The notes: generated by a model not told the origin, from the letters alone. 64,000 nucleotides of DNA from Enterobacter kobei (GCF_018323985.1 NZ_AP024590.1:744001-808000); one strand, 5' to 3'; shown: positions 40,628-49,414, counted from the stretch's first letter. Made by a program: numbers and translations.

Positions 40628-40723
40628 GTGCAAAGAATCGAAGTGATCACTGGCGAGCAAAAGCGCCGCCGTTATACTCCCGAAGAGAAAGCCCGTTTTG
40701 TAGCGCTCGCCATGCAGCCCTGA
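40628..40723 (+). pseudogene. IS66-family tnpA fragment
   Basis: Thirty-one codons starting with GTG (QRIEVITGEQKRRRYTPEEKARF) resemble the N-terminus of an IS66 accessory transposase. The frame then hits a stop, and the IS3-family element begins 49 bases later. The rest of the 288-base gap 40532-40819 is insertion-sequence debris without a gene. Confidence 0.55.
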
Positions 40724-40819
40724 CCTGCTCCCCGTTGATTAATACACCGTGATGTTAGTAATGTCTTCATATGACCCTGACCCCGAATATGCTCCAGTCA
40801 TAACCAGGAATAACCGGCT

Positions 40820-41629
40820 TCATGTTGGCTGCATATTCAGGCAACCGGCAGACTTTTCAGCAAATTCAGATGGCGTCATCCAGCCCAGCGCAGAATGGGG
40901 ACGTCTCTGGTTATAGTGTATGCGCCAGGCCTCGATTTTGCACCGTGCATCCTCCAGGGACATGAACCAGTTTTCGTTCAGGCATTCCTGCCGTAACCTG
41001 CCGTTGAAGGACTCCACCGTCGCATTGTCCGTCGGTGTTCCCGGGCGTGAGAAGTCGATTCTGATGCCTCTTTCGTACACCCATCTGTCCAGCATTTTAC
41101 CTGCAAATTCAGAACCATTATCGGTTTTCAGCAACTGAGGTAAAGGACGTCTGAGCGCTATGCTGTTCAGCATTTCTGCCACTTCTGTTGAACGCAAATT
41201 CTGCCCCACGCAGATCCCCAGGCATTCGCGGGTGTACAGGTCGATAACCGTCAGCAGGCGCAGTCGTCGCCCGTCAAACAACGCATCAGAGACAAAATCC
41301 ATGCCCCAGACGTGATTCGGATACAGACCCTGAGGCTGCGGTTGTCGGCGCTGGGCCGATTTATTGCGGCGTGGCCGTTTGAGACGCAGTGACAGCCCCT
41401 GTTCGCTGTAAAGCCGGTAGATCCGTTTGTGATTATCGCGCCAGCCTTCCCGCCTGAGCATCACGTGTACCCGGCGGTACCCGTAATGAACCCGGGTTTC
41501 GGTTATCTCACGGATGCGTAGCCGCAGTGCGCTGTCGTCGGCGGCCACAGAACGATATCGAAACGAGCTGCGGCTGACCCGCAGCGCAAAACAGACCTGT
41601 CTCTCACTGGCCCCGTAGCGGGCTTGCAA
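40820..41629 (-). CDS. IS3-family OrfB transposase (DDE integrase)
   Basis: A 269-residue rve-type integrase domain protein. The DDE residues are in WGMDFVSDALFDG (first Asp), LLKTDNGSEFAGK (second Asp) and NATVESFNGRLRQECLNE (Glu). The natural product is an OrfAB fusion made by -1 frameshifting near 41670, so the reading frame extends a little upstream of the first ATG. It belongs to the IS407/IS2-like branch by the HTH_21 motif YGYRRVHVMLRREGW. All motifs are intact, so the IS may be active. Confidence 0.9.
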   Translation of the reverse strand: MQARYGASERQVCFALRVSRSSFRYRSVAADDSALRLRIREITETRVHYGYRRVHVMLRREGWRDNHKRIYRLYSEQGLSLRLKRPRRNKSAQRRQPQPQGLYPNHVWGMDFVSDALFDGRRLRLLTVIDLYTRECLGICVGQNLRSTEVAEMLNSIALRRPLPQLLKTDNGSEFAGKMLDRWVYERGIRIDFSRPGTPTDNATVESFNGRLRQECLNENWFMSLEDARCKIEAWRIHYNQRRPHSALGWMTPSEFAEKSAGCLNMQPT

Positions 41630-41661
41630 ATCCCTGACCCATTCGCGCAGGTGTGCCAGCG

Positions 41662-41937
41662 TCAGCTCTTTTTTGCCAGCACGTCCTGCAGCATCGCCTT
41701 GTCGAGGCTCAGATCGGCAACCAGCCTCTTCAGCCGCAGATTTTCCTCTTCCAGTTGCCGCATATGCTTCAGCTCCGAAGGAGAAATACCACCGTATTTT
41801 TTACGCCACGTATAGAAAGTGGCATCCGAAATGCCCAGCTTGCGACAGACGTCCGGCACTGACGTACCCAGTTCAGCCTGCTTCAGGGCAAAAACAATCT
41901 GCTCTTCGGTGAATCGTGACTTTTTCATCGGCACCAC
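41662..41937 (-). CDS. IS3-family OrfA
   Basis: A 91-residue helix-turn-helix protein (KKSRFTEEQIVFALKQAELG, VCRKLGISDATFYTWRKKYGG) with a leucine-rich coiled coil (QLEEENLRLKRLVADLSLDK) at the C-terminus. It binds the IS ends and is fused to OrfB by ribosomal frameshifting at the A6G site at its 3' end. Confidence 0.9.
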   Translation of the reverse strand: MVPMKKSRFTEEQIVFALKQAELGTSVPDVCRKLGISDATFYTWRKKYGGISPSELKHMRQLEEENLRLKRLVADLSLDKAMLQDVLAKKS

Positions 41938-42008
41938 CTCCGTTCAGGGGAGTGTTTATCATGCCGGAATTCTGTTTCTGAATGGAACAGGATTTTGGGT
42001 CAGGGTCA

Positions 42009-42871
42009 GTGGGGATAGGCCCAACGAAAACTCTGGTTAAACTGGCCCAATATGCAAGTAAACGCTGGCCAGCTACGCGAGGAGTAGTTGACCTGAGCAA
42101 TATAGGGCGACAGCGAAAGTTAATGGCCTTGGTGCCAGTCGAAGAGGTCTGGGGTATTGGCCGTCGGCTCGGTAAAAAATTGCAGTTGATGGGGATTAAC
42201 AATGCACTCCAGCTGTCTGAGCTGTCTCCTTCATTTATTCGTAAGCAATTTTCAGTGGTTGTTGAACGAACAGTAAGAGAACTCAACGGCATGCCCTGCC
42301 TGGGCCTTGAAGAGTTTACAGCTCCAAAGGAGCAAATCATATGCTCCCGCTCCTTTGGAGAAAAACCTACAGATGAATTCAGCATCCATCAGGCCGTCTG
42401 CGCTCATGCCGAACGTGCAGCGGAAAAGTTACGCGCAGAGCGCCAGTTTTGTAAACGAGTAGCGGTGTTCATCAGTACCAGTCCCTTTGCAGAGAATGAG
42501 TCGTTCTTTAAAATCAGGCTGTAACGGAGCTTGCTGTTCCGGCCCGTGATTCCCGGGATATCATCAAGGCGGCTGTAAGAGCTCTTGAAACAATATTCAT
42601 CCCGGGGCATCGTTATCAACGCGCAGGTGTAATTCTCACCGATTTTCGCAGCGCGGCAGTATTACAACTTACCCTGTTCGATGACCTTCAGCCTCATCGT
42701 AATAGCGATGAATTAATGACACTCATAGACAGCATTAACAGCTCTGGTAAGGGTTCAGTCTGGTTTGCAGGGCAGGGCATTAAAAGTGATGCCACAGGCT
42801 GAAAGATGCGAATAGAAAGACTTTCGCCCGCTTTTACAAACAGATTGGATGATATTGTCAGAGTAAGGTAA
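42009..42871 (+). pseudogene. umuC: Decayed umuC (Y-family DNA polymerase)
   Basis: The protein remnants match the middle and C-terminal parts of UmuC/MucB-type translesion polymerases: WPATRGVVDLSNIGRQRKLM, VEEVWGIGRRLGKKLQLMG, APKEQIICSRSFGEK, then in another frame PARDSRDIIKAAVRALE and LFDDLQPHRNSDELM. The gene lost its 5' part to the IS3 insertion, has an indel near 42505-42530, and carries an in-frame TGA near 42799 before a typical C-terminal end (ERLSPAFTNR). It is not functional. Mobile umuDC copies are common on enterobacterial plasmids and ICEs. Confidence 0.8.
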
Positions 42872-43013
42872 TCTTTTTTATATTTGCTCAAAACCGCACC
42901 ATTGACATTACAAACTCTATACGGCAGGGTTTACAGTCTGTTACATGGTGAATAAGTCAAGCGTACTTTTCATTGACCGCTTTTTTAGTAAATATGTTTG
43001 GAGGATATGGATC

Positions 43014-43562
43014 GTGAGGAGTCTTACCGCCATTTTAATAATTCCTGCTCTTGTCACAGCCTGTAGCATGCAGGAAATAGCAGATACAAATAATAAAATC
43101 AGTCATGGTGCTTCAGGTATAATGAACTCTTTGAGGGGAAACTCTAACCCATCAACTGATGTTACGACACCAATGCATTTACCTCAGTCATTAAAAAAAG
43201 AATCCAAGTCTAAAAATTATACTGTAGCTGTTGATGTAGATACTGCTGCTGCCAGAATAAAAAGACATTACAAGTTTATGTCAAGTCAGGAGCTGGATAG
43301 TTTACGGAATAGCTCTAATGACGGGGCATGGAAAGCGGCCGCTGAAGATGATGCACATCCAGTTTGGGAGGCAATACCTGGTAGCTATTATAAAATGGGC
43401 TCTGACTGGAATGATAACGATCATTTAGATGTAGAAATTGAAAAAAACGGGAGTGGAAGTAAACTCTATATAACATATTCATCGGCATCTGCAGAAAGGC
43501 TATCGGGATCTGGCGTACAGAAGTTGATGAAGGAAATTCATTCCGTGGCTATAGGTGAGTGA
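43014..43562 (+). CDS. Lipoprotein, diverged copy of 6070-6624
   Basis: A 182-residue lipoprotein. Starting at the GTG at 43014, nine bases after GGAGG, gives a clean signal peptide (SLTAILIIPALVTAC) with a lipobox; an ATG at 42945 would add an unlikely extension. From about residue 70 on it is closely similar to the ICE lipoprotein: VDVDTAAARIKRHYKFMS, WKAAAEDDAHPVWEAI, GSYYKMGSDW, EIEKNGSGSKLYI. The DNA is far more AT-rich than the other copy, so this is an old duplication or a copy acquired from a different element, not a recent one. Confidence 0.75.
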   Translation: MRSLTAILIIPALVTACSMQEIADTNNKISHGASGIMNSLRGNSNPSTDVTTPMHLPQSLKKESKSKNYTVAVDVDTAAARIKRHYKFMSSQELDSLRNSSNDGAWKAAAEDDAHPVWEAIPGSYYKMGSDWNDNDHLDVEIEKNGSGSKLYITYSSASAERLSGSGVQKLMKEIHSVAIGE

Positions 43563-44174
43563 TATTTTATCGGGAAAAGGTAGTTATCATTATGTGTTAA
43601 TGATAACTACCTTTTTTAGTTGGTTTATTTTAACTCAATATATAGGCCAAGCGCGAAACAAAAAGTATGCAGTAGAATTGGTAAAAGAAGCCCTCTGCTT
43701 TGATATCTTGCTCCACAGAAAATTAATGAAAGTGCAAACATTTGGATTTTGGTGGGCAATGAATACTGTGAGTGTATAACTGCAAACAAAACAGAAACAG
43801 TCAGACCACCGATGATATAGCCCGCCTTTTCACCAAGGGCGTTTAAAAAAGAACTCAGGATAATTCCTCTGAAAACCAGTTCCTCCAGTAGAGGGAAAAT
43901 AATAATTGTGGCTGCGATTTTTACAGCTGCCATTTCATGTGACAAACCTTTAGTAAATTCTGTAACGAAGGGTTCTTTCGGCGTAAGGTAGTATGAAGCA
44001 GTGTAAGCAATAATTATGAGCAAGAAAAAAACAAATGACTGCTTGTTAGGTTTCCCCCAGGTTAATCCTTGGTAAAGTGAGGTGTTATTTAATAAGTGAG
44101 TTATAGATAAAAAAATTAAAAGCATCATCAGAGGCTTAATTATCTGCAAATGTAATATTGAGAAATCAAGCCTA

Positions 44175-45327
44175 AATAGCTGCGCCTAATACCGCTACAC
44201 TTTTGCCTGACCATGTTTTCCTCCGGGGAATGGGCTGGCGGTTTCCATAAAATGGCGGACCTTTTTCAGTAACTGCCACATTGAGCGGCACTGATGATTA
44301 CGGGTTATCGTGTCATGAAGTGCCTGCCATAGCCGTTCCACATGATTCACCCACGGCGAGTAAACCGGCTGGTAAATTACCCTGAACTTGGGATTTGCTT
44401 TCAACCAGCGCTGTGTTTCGCGGCTTTTATGGATAATGTAGTTATCAACGATCAGCGTGATTGTTTTCGCCCGCCGGTAAGTGGCTTTCAGGTGCTTCAG
44501 CAGAGCGATAAACAGCGCTGAACTTTTGCTGTTGCCGCCCACGTAGCTGACTTTACCCGTGCCACTGTGCAGTGCGCCGGCCAGATAGTATTTTTCGTTC
44601 TGCCCCGGCGTCACTACCCGTTTCTGCTGTCCGCGCAACTGCCAGTCCGCACCGATTTTAGGATTAAGGTGGATATCCACTTCATCTTCATAAAATACCG
44701 GATGCTCTGCGCTGCATTCATCCAGCGCTTTGTGGATTACCGCCATCTTTTCATCTTTATGTGGGTCACGGATACGCAGAGTTGGCGCGGCCCTGCGCCA
44801 TACAAGCCCCGCAGATGGCAACCAGCGGCGAACGGTTCCTGCATGTAACTGGCAACCGGTTATCTCATTGATTTTTAATGCCAGTAATTCGGTGCTCCAG
44901 CGTGAACGTTGATAACCAAAATCGCCGGGAGAATGCTTTATCAGCTCACGTAACAGGGTGCAGATATGTTCAAAAGGCCAGCGTCGGGAGCGCCCTGCGG
45001 GTAAGGATTTCAGGCCTTCAATACCTGAGTGCGTAAACCAGTTAATCCAGCGACCAACGGATGAACGGGCACAACAGAGAGTTCTGGCAACATCGCTGAC
45101 CCGTTCACCCCGATGAAGCATCAGCATGGCCGTGAGTCTGCGGGCATGATTTTTATCGCGCGTTTTATGAATAGCTTTCTGCATCAGGCGTCGTTCGCCA
45201 CGGGGTATTGGTGCTATGATCGGCATCGCTCAGTCCGGTTGGTGGTTTTGGTTGGTTTGGCGATTGATCAGATCGCACAATCCGGGCTGAGTTCCCTTTC
45301 AGTGATCTACTATTCCGCGCATCTATT
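44175..45327 (-). mobile_element. IS630-family element with TA duplication
   Basis: The element is framed by TA at 44173-44174 and 45328-45329, the duplicated target of IS630/Tc1-type elements, and by inverted ends AATAGCTGCGC / AATAGATGCGC. It is 1153 bp and contains one transposase gene. It interrupts the CPBP protease gene. Confidence 0.85.
44195..45226 (-). CDS. IS630-family transposase
   Basis: A 343-residue transposase with an N-terminal helix-turn-helix pair (RVSDVARTLCCARSSVGRWINW; HAGTVRRWLPSAGLVWRR) and a C-terminal DDE domain (PVFYEDEVDIHLNPKIG; TLIVDNYIIHKSRETQRWL; SPWVNHVERLWQALHDTI, giving D, D and E). No frameshift or stop is seen, so the transposase is probably functional. 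The start MPIIAPIPRGERR is the first ATG of the frame. Confidence 0.92.
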   Translation of the reverse strand: MPIIAPIPRGERRLMQKAIHKTRDKNHARRLTAMLMLHRGERVSDVARTLCCARSSVGRWINWFTHSGIEGLKSLPAGRSRRWPFEHICTLLRELIKHSPGDFGYQRSRWSTELLALKINEITGCQLHAGTVRRWLPSAGLVWRRAAPTLRIRDPHKDEKMAVIHKALDECSAEHPVFYEDEVDIHLNPKIGADWQLRGQQKRVVTPGQNEKYYLAGALHSGTGKVSYVGGNSKSSALFIALLKHLKATYRRAKTITLIVDNYIIHKSRETQRWLKANPKFRVIYQPVYSPWVNHVERLWQALHDTITRNHQCRSMWQLLKKVRHFMETASPFPGGKHGQAKV

Positions 45328-45499
45328 TAGTCATTAAGAATATATTTAGATCAATAGAGGTTAATAATAAATAAAAGAATAAAAAGTTAGATAATCCGAA
45401 AATCAGAATCATAAGGCGTTGTTTTAAAATATCCATATCAACCACTTTCATCGGAGAAAACTACATATTACTCACCCAAAAAACGATGTCTACATCCAT

Positions 45500-45528
45500 T
45501 TGACGTCGTATTTCCCTGTTGGTACTAT
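45500..45528 (+). promoter_or_regulatory. Promoter of integrase leader
   Basis: TTGACG (45500-45505), 17-bp spacer, TACTAT (45523-45528). The layout matches the promoter before the DUF3577 leader, and the first leader hairpin begins 43 bases after the -35 start in both. Confidence 0.65.
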
Positions 45529-45542
45529 CAAACTGTTGTACT

Positions 45543-45775
45543 GTCGCACTGGCGACCACCAATGCTCTTGTAGCCTGTGATGAGCGCCTTTGGGTGGCTA
45601 CAGTCGCACTTAAGCTGCGACCACCAATGTTCCGGCAGTCTGTGAGGAGCGCCTTCGGGTGACTGCACAATAAAACTCTCTAAGCCTGAAAGGGAGTACA
45701 TGAAAAATGTGGCAAATCTGCTCACCTTTGAAAGCAGATATCGTCTATGAAGGCGCACTATGACGCGGCGATGAA
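45543..45775 (+). ncRNA. Second copy of DUF3577-type structured leader
   Basis: This copy repeats the hairpin series seen at 9002-9160, but with the first unit doubled. Unit A: GTCGC/GCGAC then GTAGCC...GGCTAC (45570-45601). Unit B: GTCGCA/TGCGAC then GCAGTC...GACTGC (45635-45666). Both carry the CGACCACCAATG linker. Then come ACTCTC/GGGAGT, ATCTGC/GCAGAT and ATCGTC/GGCGAT. The compensatory changes T-A to C-G and C-G to T-A in the second hairpin are direct evidence that the base pairing is selected. No DUF3577 gene follows; the next gene is the integrase. Confidence 0.72.
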
Positions 45776-46421
45776 GGTTTACTGTGTAGCAAATCTGCCA
45801 GTTTCAATTCACTTCCGTTCTGTGAACGGCATCAGTTCAACGTCTTCTCATTTGCAGTGATACACCCTGAGTTTCGTACGACTTTTGCATCGACGGATAA
45901 GGCCATTTGGTACATTTGGCCGCTTACGGAGTTGCATTAGGAGCACGAAGCTGCGCGGCGTCACTTGTGAAGTGGCGAAGACACTACCAAGTGACGCGCG
46001 CAGCGCATAACGTCTCAACCCACGTAAGACGTGGTTTTCAACGTTTTACTACCATCTGACCAACATGTAGCCCGTGTCAGTGCGGTTTTAAAATCACTTT
46101 CACATCAACGTAAGCACGACGGGAGGCCGTCTGAACGTTCAACTATCAGTAAGGAGGAAATCGACTCGGTATCGATGGCGACACTACGAGCAGTAGTGTT
46201 GGAGGCAGCTTGACGTAAGTCAGCTCTGCATAAGCAGCAAACAGATCAGAGATCTGGGGTGCCTCGCAAGAACTCAACAATTCGCCGCCCCGATGCACAG
46301 ATACCAGTCGAGACGCAGGAAGCGCAACAGCAACCGTGTCGTCGGGGAATGAATTGCTGGTCTACAGATCCGTCTGCTTCTTTACAAGCAGAGGGACGTG
46401 TATGCCTTTGGAGAGAGTGAA
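45776..46421 (+). promoter_or_regulatory. Long structured leader before integrase gene
   Basis: No gene is seen in these 646 bases. Several perfect hairpins are: GGCCA/TGGCC (about 45901), GCGTCACTTG/CAAGTGACGC (10-bp stem, 45958-45997), CCACGT/ACGTGG (46020-46034) and CAGATCAGAGATCTG (near 46240). With the preceding leader element, the transcript before the integrase start would be about 900 bases long. Confidence 0.5.
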
Positions 46422-47321
46422 ATGTCCAGATTCAGTAAACAGCTGTGCAAACAACTCGTCACGCTTGCCCGTCAGGGGCGGGGAAGTTATAAAACGGTGG
46501 CTGACCGTTCAAGAATCGCAGAACGTTTTTCTGAACGACTGTCTGAACTGAATATTCAGATCAGGGACGTAAAACATATCAAAACTTCCCATATTGAAAA
46601 GTATATTGAGAGCAGGAAGGCAGATAGTTTATCTCTCAGGACGTTACAGAATGAGATGTCTGCTATCCGTTCTGTTTTATTATCAGCAGGAAGAAATAAA
46701 CTGGCCGATCCCAGTCACATTAACCTGAGTAATCAGGCGCTCGGGATTTCTGGTGCTAACCGGGATGGAACTAAACTTCCCATTACAGACGAAAAACTTA
46801 ATGCTGTGGTCAGTTTTGCCCAAAGAAAAGACGAGGGCGTTGCTCTTGCTGTGCAACTTTCCCGATATCTTGGATTGAGAACAGAAGAAACCGTTCAGTC
46901 TGCAAAGTCTTTAAAGACATGGAGGCAGGCACTGATTAATAATCATGAGCGTGTCCGTGTTGTTTTCGGGACTAAAGGCGGACGTCCAAGGGAAACGACA
47001 GTTTTTAATCGCGAAAAAGTTTTATCAATTCTTGACAAGGCAATTAGTTATGTCAGTGAACATAACGGAAAACTGATTGATAAACCCTCTCTGCATACCG
47101 CTATTGATCGCTACCGTAATATTGTAAGAGAGGCCGGAATGAATGGTAAAAATGCGCCGCACAGTTTACGTTACGCTTACTCCCGCGATGCTGTAAATCA
47201 CCATATTAAAAATGGAATGAGTCGCGATGAATCCGAGGCATTAGTTTCAATGGACCTGGGCCATGGAGATGGTCGGGGGCGTTATATTAAACAAGTTTAT
47301 TTTCGTAAGGAAACAGAATAG
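46422..47321 (+). CDS. Integrase-domain protein (Integrase_1 type)
   Basis: A 299-residue tyrosine-recombinase-like protein. An N-terminal SAM-like core-binding domain (about 1-105) is followed by a catalytic-like domain with LSRYLGLRTEETVQ (Arg in the RxEE box), KGGRPRET (Lys/Arg strand), HSLRYAYSRDAV (HxxR) and LGHGDGRGRYIKQVY (H...Y). The full R-K-HxxR-H-Y set can be matched. This family lies inside, not at the end of, SPI-7-like elements, so it may act on an internal site or as a regulator, while the integrating enzyme is elsewhere. It starts at the ATG following GGAGAGAG; a terminator follows. Confidence 0.82.
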   Translation: MSRFSKQLCKQLVTLARQGRGSYKTVADRSRIAERFSERLSELNIQIRDVKHIKTSHIEKYIESRKADSLSLRTLQNEMSAIRSVLLSAGRNKLADPSHINLSNQALGISGANRDGTKLPITDEKLNAVVSFAQRKDEGVALAVQLSRYLGLRTEETVQSAKSLKTWRQALINNHERVRVVFGTKGGRPRETTVFNREKVLSILDKAISYVSEHNGKLIDKPSLHTAIDRYRNIVREAGMNGKNAPHSLRYAYSRDAVNHHIKNGMSRDESEALVSMDLGHGDGRGRYIKQVYFRKETE

Positions 47322-47352
47322 ATTGTATCGCTACTGAATTTTCAGGATGTAC

Positions 47353-47385
47353 AGCCACAGCTCATGCAGGGCTGTGGCTTCTTTA
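47353..47385 (+). terminator. Terminator of integrase gene
   Basis: AGCCACAGC, a nine-base loop, GCTGTGGCT, then TCTTT. It is placed 32 bases after the integrase stop. Confidence 0.8.
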
Positions 47386-47624
47386 AATTATCAATCAGTA
47401 AATTTACATGTTCGAATAGCTTTAATGCTTGATGCGCCAGCAAGTCTTACTGTTTCATTTATTGACTTTCCGTTTCTGAAAGGATTGATTGTCTCTTTTT
47501 TACTTGTTGGATTTATTTTTAATCTGATAATTGTTTTGACATGCAAAAAAATGTCGTTTCTTTATTCCGGGTGTGTGAGTCATTCGCATTTTTCTTGACA
47601 AGATATCCGCAAGTACTGCTGCCA

Positions 47625-47701
47625 GTGGGGAGTCTGGAGTTGCTGTACATGATGATGGGTGAGTTTTACCCGACATGTACGGGTAACTCGCAGTTCCCCA
47701 C
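47625..47701. repeat. Three-tier nested inverted repeat
   Basis: GTGGGGA/TCCCCAC (47625/47695), GTACATG/CATGTAC (47645/47674) and GGGT/ACCC are nested one inside another over 77 bp, with imperfect linkers. The 510-base non-coding stretch 47322-47831 otherwise holds only the integrase terminator and AT-rich sequence. A recombination site, a cruciform-forming site or an RNA hairpin are possible. Confidence 0.6.
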
Positions 47702-47831
47702 CCATGATAGTTTATAAAGTTATTAATGAATCAAAAATAAAAACCTTCAGCATGTAATATTGATATTAATATCTTTGACCGCGTCAATATCCATACCTGT
47801 AAAATCAGGGGGCAGTATTACCCCGAACTAT

Positions 47832-48038
47832 TTATTTCGGCAGGATTTCTGCTGTGATATGTACTTTATTTCCCATGCGGGCTTCGGTAATTTTATAATA
47901 CCTGTCACCCTGCTTGTCAGCCTGCTGGCGAATTTTTTCTTCCGTCTGCTCCAGTGTATCGCCTGTTGCCGTCACGGTTTGAGCACAGACTGAAAAAGGC
48001 AGGATTATAGAGAGGAATAACGTCATGATATTTTTCAT
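47832..48038 (-). CDS. DUF1471 (YhcN/BhsA-type) periplasmic protein
   Basis: A 68-residue exported protein: signal peptide NIMTLFLSIILPFSVCAQ and a single YdgH/BhsA/McbA-like domain (TLEQTEEKIRQQADKQGDRYYKITEAR, then MGNKVHITAEIL). These small enterobacterial proteins respond to envelope, acid or oxidative stress, and several influence biofilm formation. Length is slightly below the usual 80-90 residues, but both ends look complete. It lies alone, divergent from the lac region, with AT-rich DNA around it. Confidence 0.8.
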   Translation of the reverse strand: MKNIMTLFLSIILPFSVCAQTVTATGDTLEQTEEKIRQQADKQGDRYYKITEARMGNKVHITAEILPK

Positions 48039-48268
48039 TGATAATCCCTTGATTAATAATTAAATGGATGACTTAAGCCAGGCTGCGATATTCTGGGTAA
48101 TGCTGTCAACCTGTTGATGACTATTTTAATCTGTAGTCATTCAATCCTTGTAACATCAGGATGATCCTGGTGTCAGTGAAAATACGAAATCAACACGTTG
48201 GTATCATTACCCACCTGTGAACTGACGTCGGCATTTTGAATCTCACTTCGGCGTGCCCCCTCCGAATG

Positions 48269-48297
48269 GCGCAAAACATTTCGTGGTATGGCATGAT
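48269..48297 (+). promoter_or_regulatory. lacI promoter
   Basis: GCGCAA (48269-48274), 17-bp spacer, CATGAT (48292-48297): the same weak promoter as in E. coli. Similarity to the E. coli lac region begins about 48262; upstream sequence is unrelated, so the acquisition junction lies there. Confidence 0.85.
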
Positions 48298-48331
48298 AGC
48301 ACCCGAAGAGAGTCAATTCAGGGTGGTAAAT

Positions 48332-49414
48332 GTGAAACCAGTAACGCTATACGATGTCGCAGAGTATGCCGGTGTCTCTTATCAGACCGTTTCCCGCGTG
48401 ATGAACCAGGCCAGCCACGTCTCTGCGAAAACGCGGGAAAAGGTGGAAGCGGCGATGGCGCAGCTGAACTACATTCCCAACCGCGTGGCACAACAACTGG
48501 CGGGCAAACAGTCGTTGCTGATTGGCGTTGCTACCTCCAGTCTGGCCCTGCACGCGCCGTCGCAAATTGTCGCGGCGATTAAATCTCGCGCCGATCAACT
48601 GGGTGCCAGCGTGGTGGTGTCGATGGTAGAACGAAGCAGCGTCGAAGCCTGTAAAGCGGCGGTACATAACCTTCTCGCGCAACGCGTCAGTGGTCTGATC
48701 ATTAACTATCCGCTGGATGACGAGGATGCCATTGCTGTGGAAGCTGCCTGCGCTAATGTTCCGGCCCTATTTCTTGATGTCTCTGACCAGACTCCCATCA
48801 ACAGTATTATTTTTTCCCATGAAGACGGTACGCGACTGGGCGTGGAGCATCTGATCGCATTGGGTCACCAGCAAATCGCGTTGTTAGCCGGTCCATTAAG
48901 TTCTGTCTCGGCGCGTCTGCGTCTGGCGGACTGGCATAAATATCTCACACGCAATCAAATTCATCCGATAGCGGAACGGGAAGGCGACTGGAGTGCCATG
49001 TCCGGTTTTCAACAAACTATGCAAATGCTGAATGAGGGCATCGTTCCCACTGCGATGCTGGTTGCCAACGATCAGATGGCGCTGGGCGCAATGCGCGCTA
49101 TTACCGAGTCCGGGCTGCGCGTTGGTGCGGATATCTCGGTAGTGGGATACGACGATACCGAAGACAGCTCGTGTTATATCCCGCCGTTAACCACCATCAA
49201 ACAGGATTTTCGCCTGCTGGGGAAAACTAGCGTGGACCGCTTGCTGAAACTCTCTCAGGGCCAGGCGGTGAAGAGCAATCAGCTGTTGCCCGTCTCACTG
49301 GTGAAAAGAAAAACCACCCTACCGCCCAATACGCAAACCACCTCTCCCCGCACGTTGGCAGATTCCTTAATGCAGCTGGCACGACAAGTTTCCCGACTTG
49401 AAAGCGGGCAGTGA
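48332..49414 (+). CDS. lacI: Lac repressor
   Basis: A 360-residue repressor with the GTG start of E. coli lacI. The helix-turn-helix (TLYDVAEYAGVSYQTVSRVMNQ split at YQTVSRV) is nearly that of E. coli, but position 24 of the headpiece reads M in place of V; further substitutions are scattered (for example Q for E in AMAQLNY, D for G in RLADWHK, K for Q in LLGKTSVDRLLKL). The inducer-binding core and the C-terminal tetramerisation helix (LADSLMQLARQVSRLESGQ) are intact. It should repress the downstream genes in the absence of allolactose. The sequence is close to but not the same as laboratory E. coli, suggesting a lineage-specific mobile lac allele. Confidence 0.97.
   Translation: MKPVTLYDVAEYAGVSYQTVSRVMNQASHVSAKTREKVEAAMAQLNYIPNRVAQQLAGKQSLLIGVATSSLALHAPSQIVAAIKSRADQLGASVVVSMVERSSVEACKAAVHNLLAQRVSGLIINYPLDDEDAIAVEAACANVPALFLDVSDQTPINSIIFSHEDGTRLGVEHLIALGHQQIALLAGPLSSVSARLRLADWHKYLTRNQIHPIAEREGDWSAMSGFQQTMQMLNEGIVPTAMLVANDQMALGAMRAITESGLRVGADISVVGYDDTEDSSCYIPPLTTIKQDFRLLGKTSVDRLLKLSQGQAVKSNQLLPVSLVKRKTTLPPNTQTTSPRTLADSLMQLARQVSRLESGQ

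Larger units (their letters stand above)
40772..42008 (-). mobile_element. IS3-family insertion sequence, complete
   Basis: The 1237-bp element is bounded by inverted ends TGACCCTGACCC (40772) and GGGTCAGGGTCA (41997-42008). It encodes OrfA and OrfB on the minus strand with an A6G slippery site (41668-41674) between them, the usual route to the OrfAB transposase. The outer flanks (TTCATA and GTGGGG) do not match, so there is no target duplication: the IS has been involved in a deletion joining IS66 debris to a umuC fragment. Confidence 0.82.
43625..45436 (-). pseudogene. CPBP intramembrane protease, split by IS630
   Basis: The C-terminal part (43625-44172) encodes the CPBP/CAAX-protease motifs PLLEELVFRG, VLFAVIHS and LLHTF, with the glutamates and histidines of the metal site. 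The N-terminal part lies beyond the IS630 (45330-45436, MDILKQRLMILIFGLSNFL). Taking out the IS together with one TA of its duplication joins the parts in the same frame (...NIFLMTRLDFSILHLQIIKP...) and gives a 218-residue protein, the normal family size. Such proteins are linked with bacteriocin self-immunity or phage defence. As it stands the gene is broken, though a shortened product from the 3' part is possible. Confidence 0.85.

Noticed and set aside
43555..43779. Plus-strand 74-codon frame after the second lipoprotein
   Set aside because: It overlaps the C-terminal part of the CPBP protease gene on the other strand, which has clear family motifs.
47347..47598. Hydrophobic 83-codon frame after the integrase gene
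   Set aside because: It begins inside the integrase terminator, has no ribosome site, and its product is only a Leu/Ile/Phe-rich chance sequence in AT-rich DNA.
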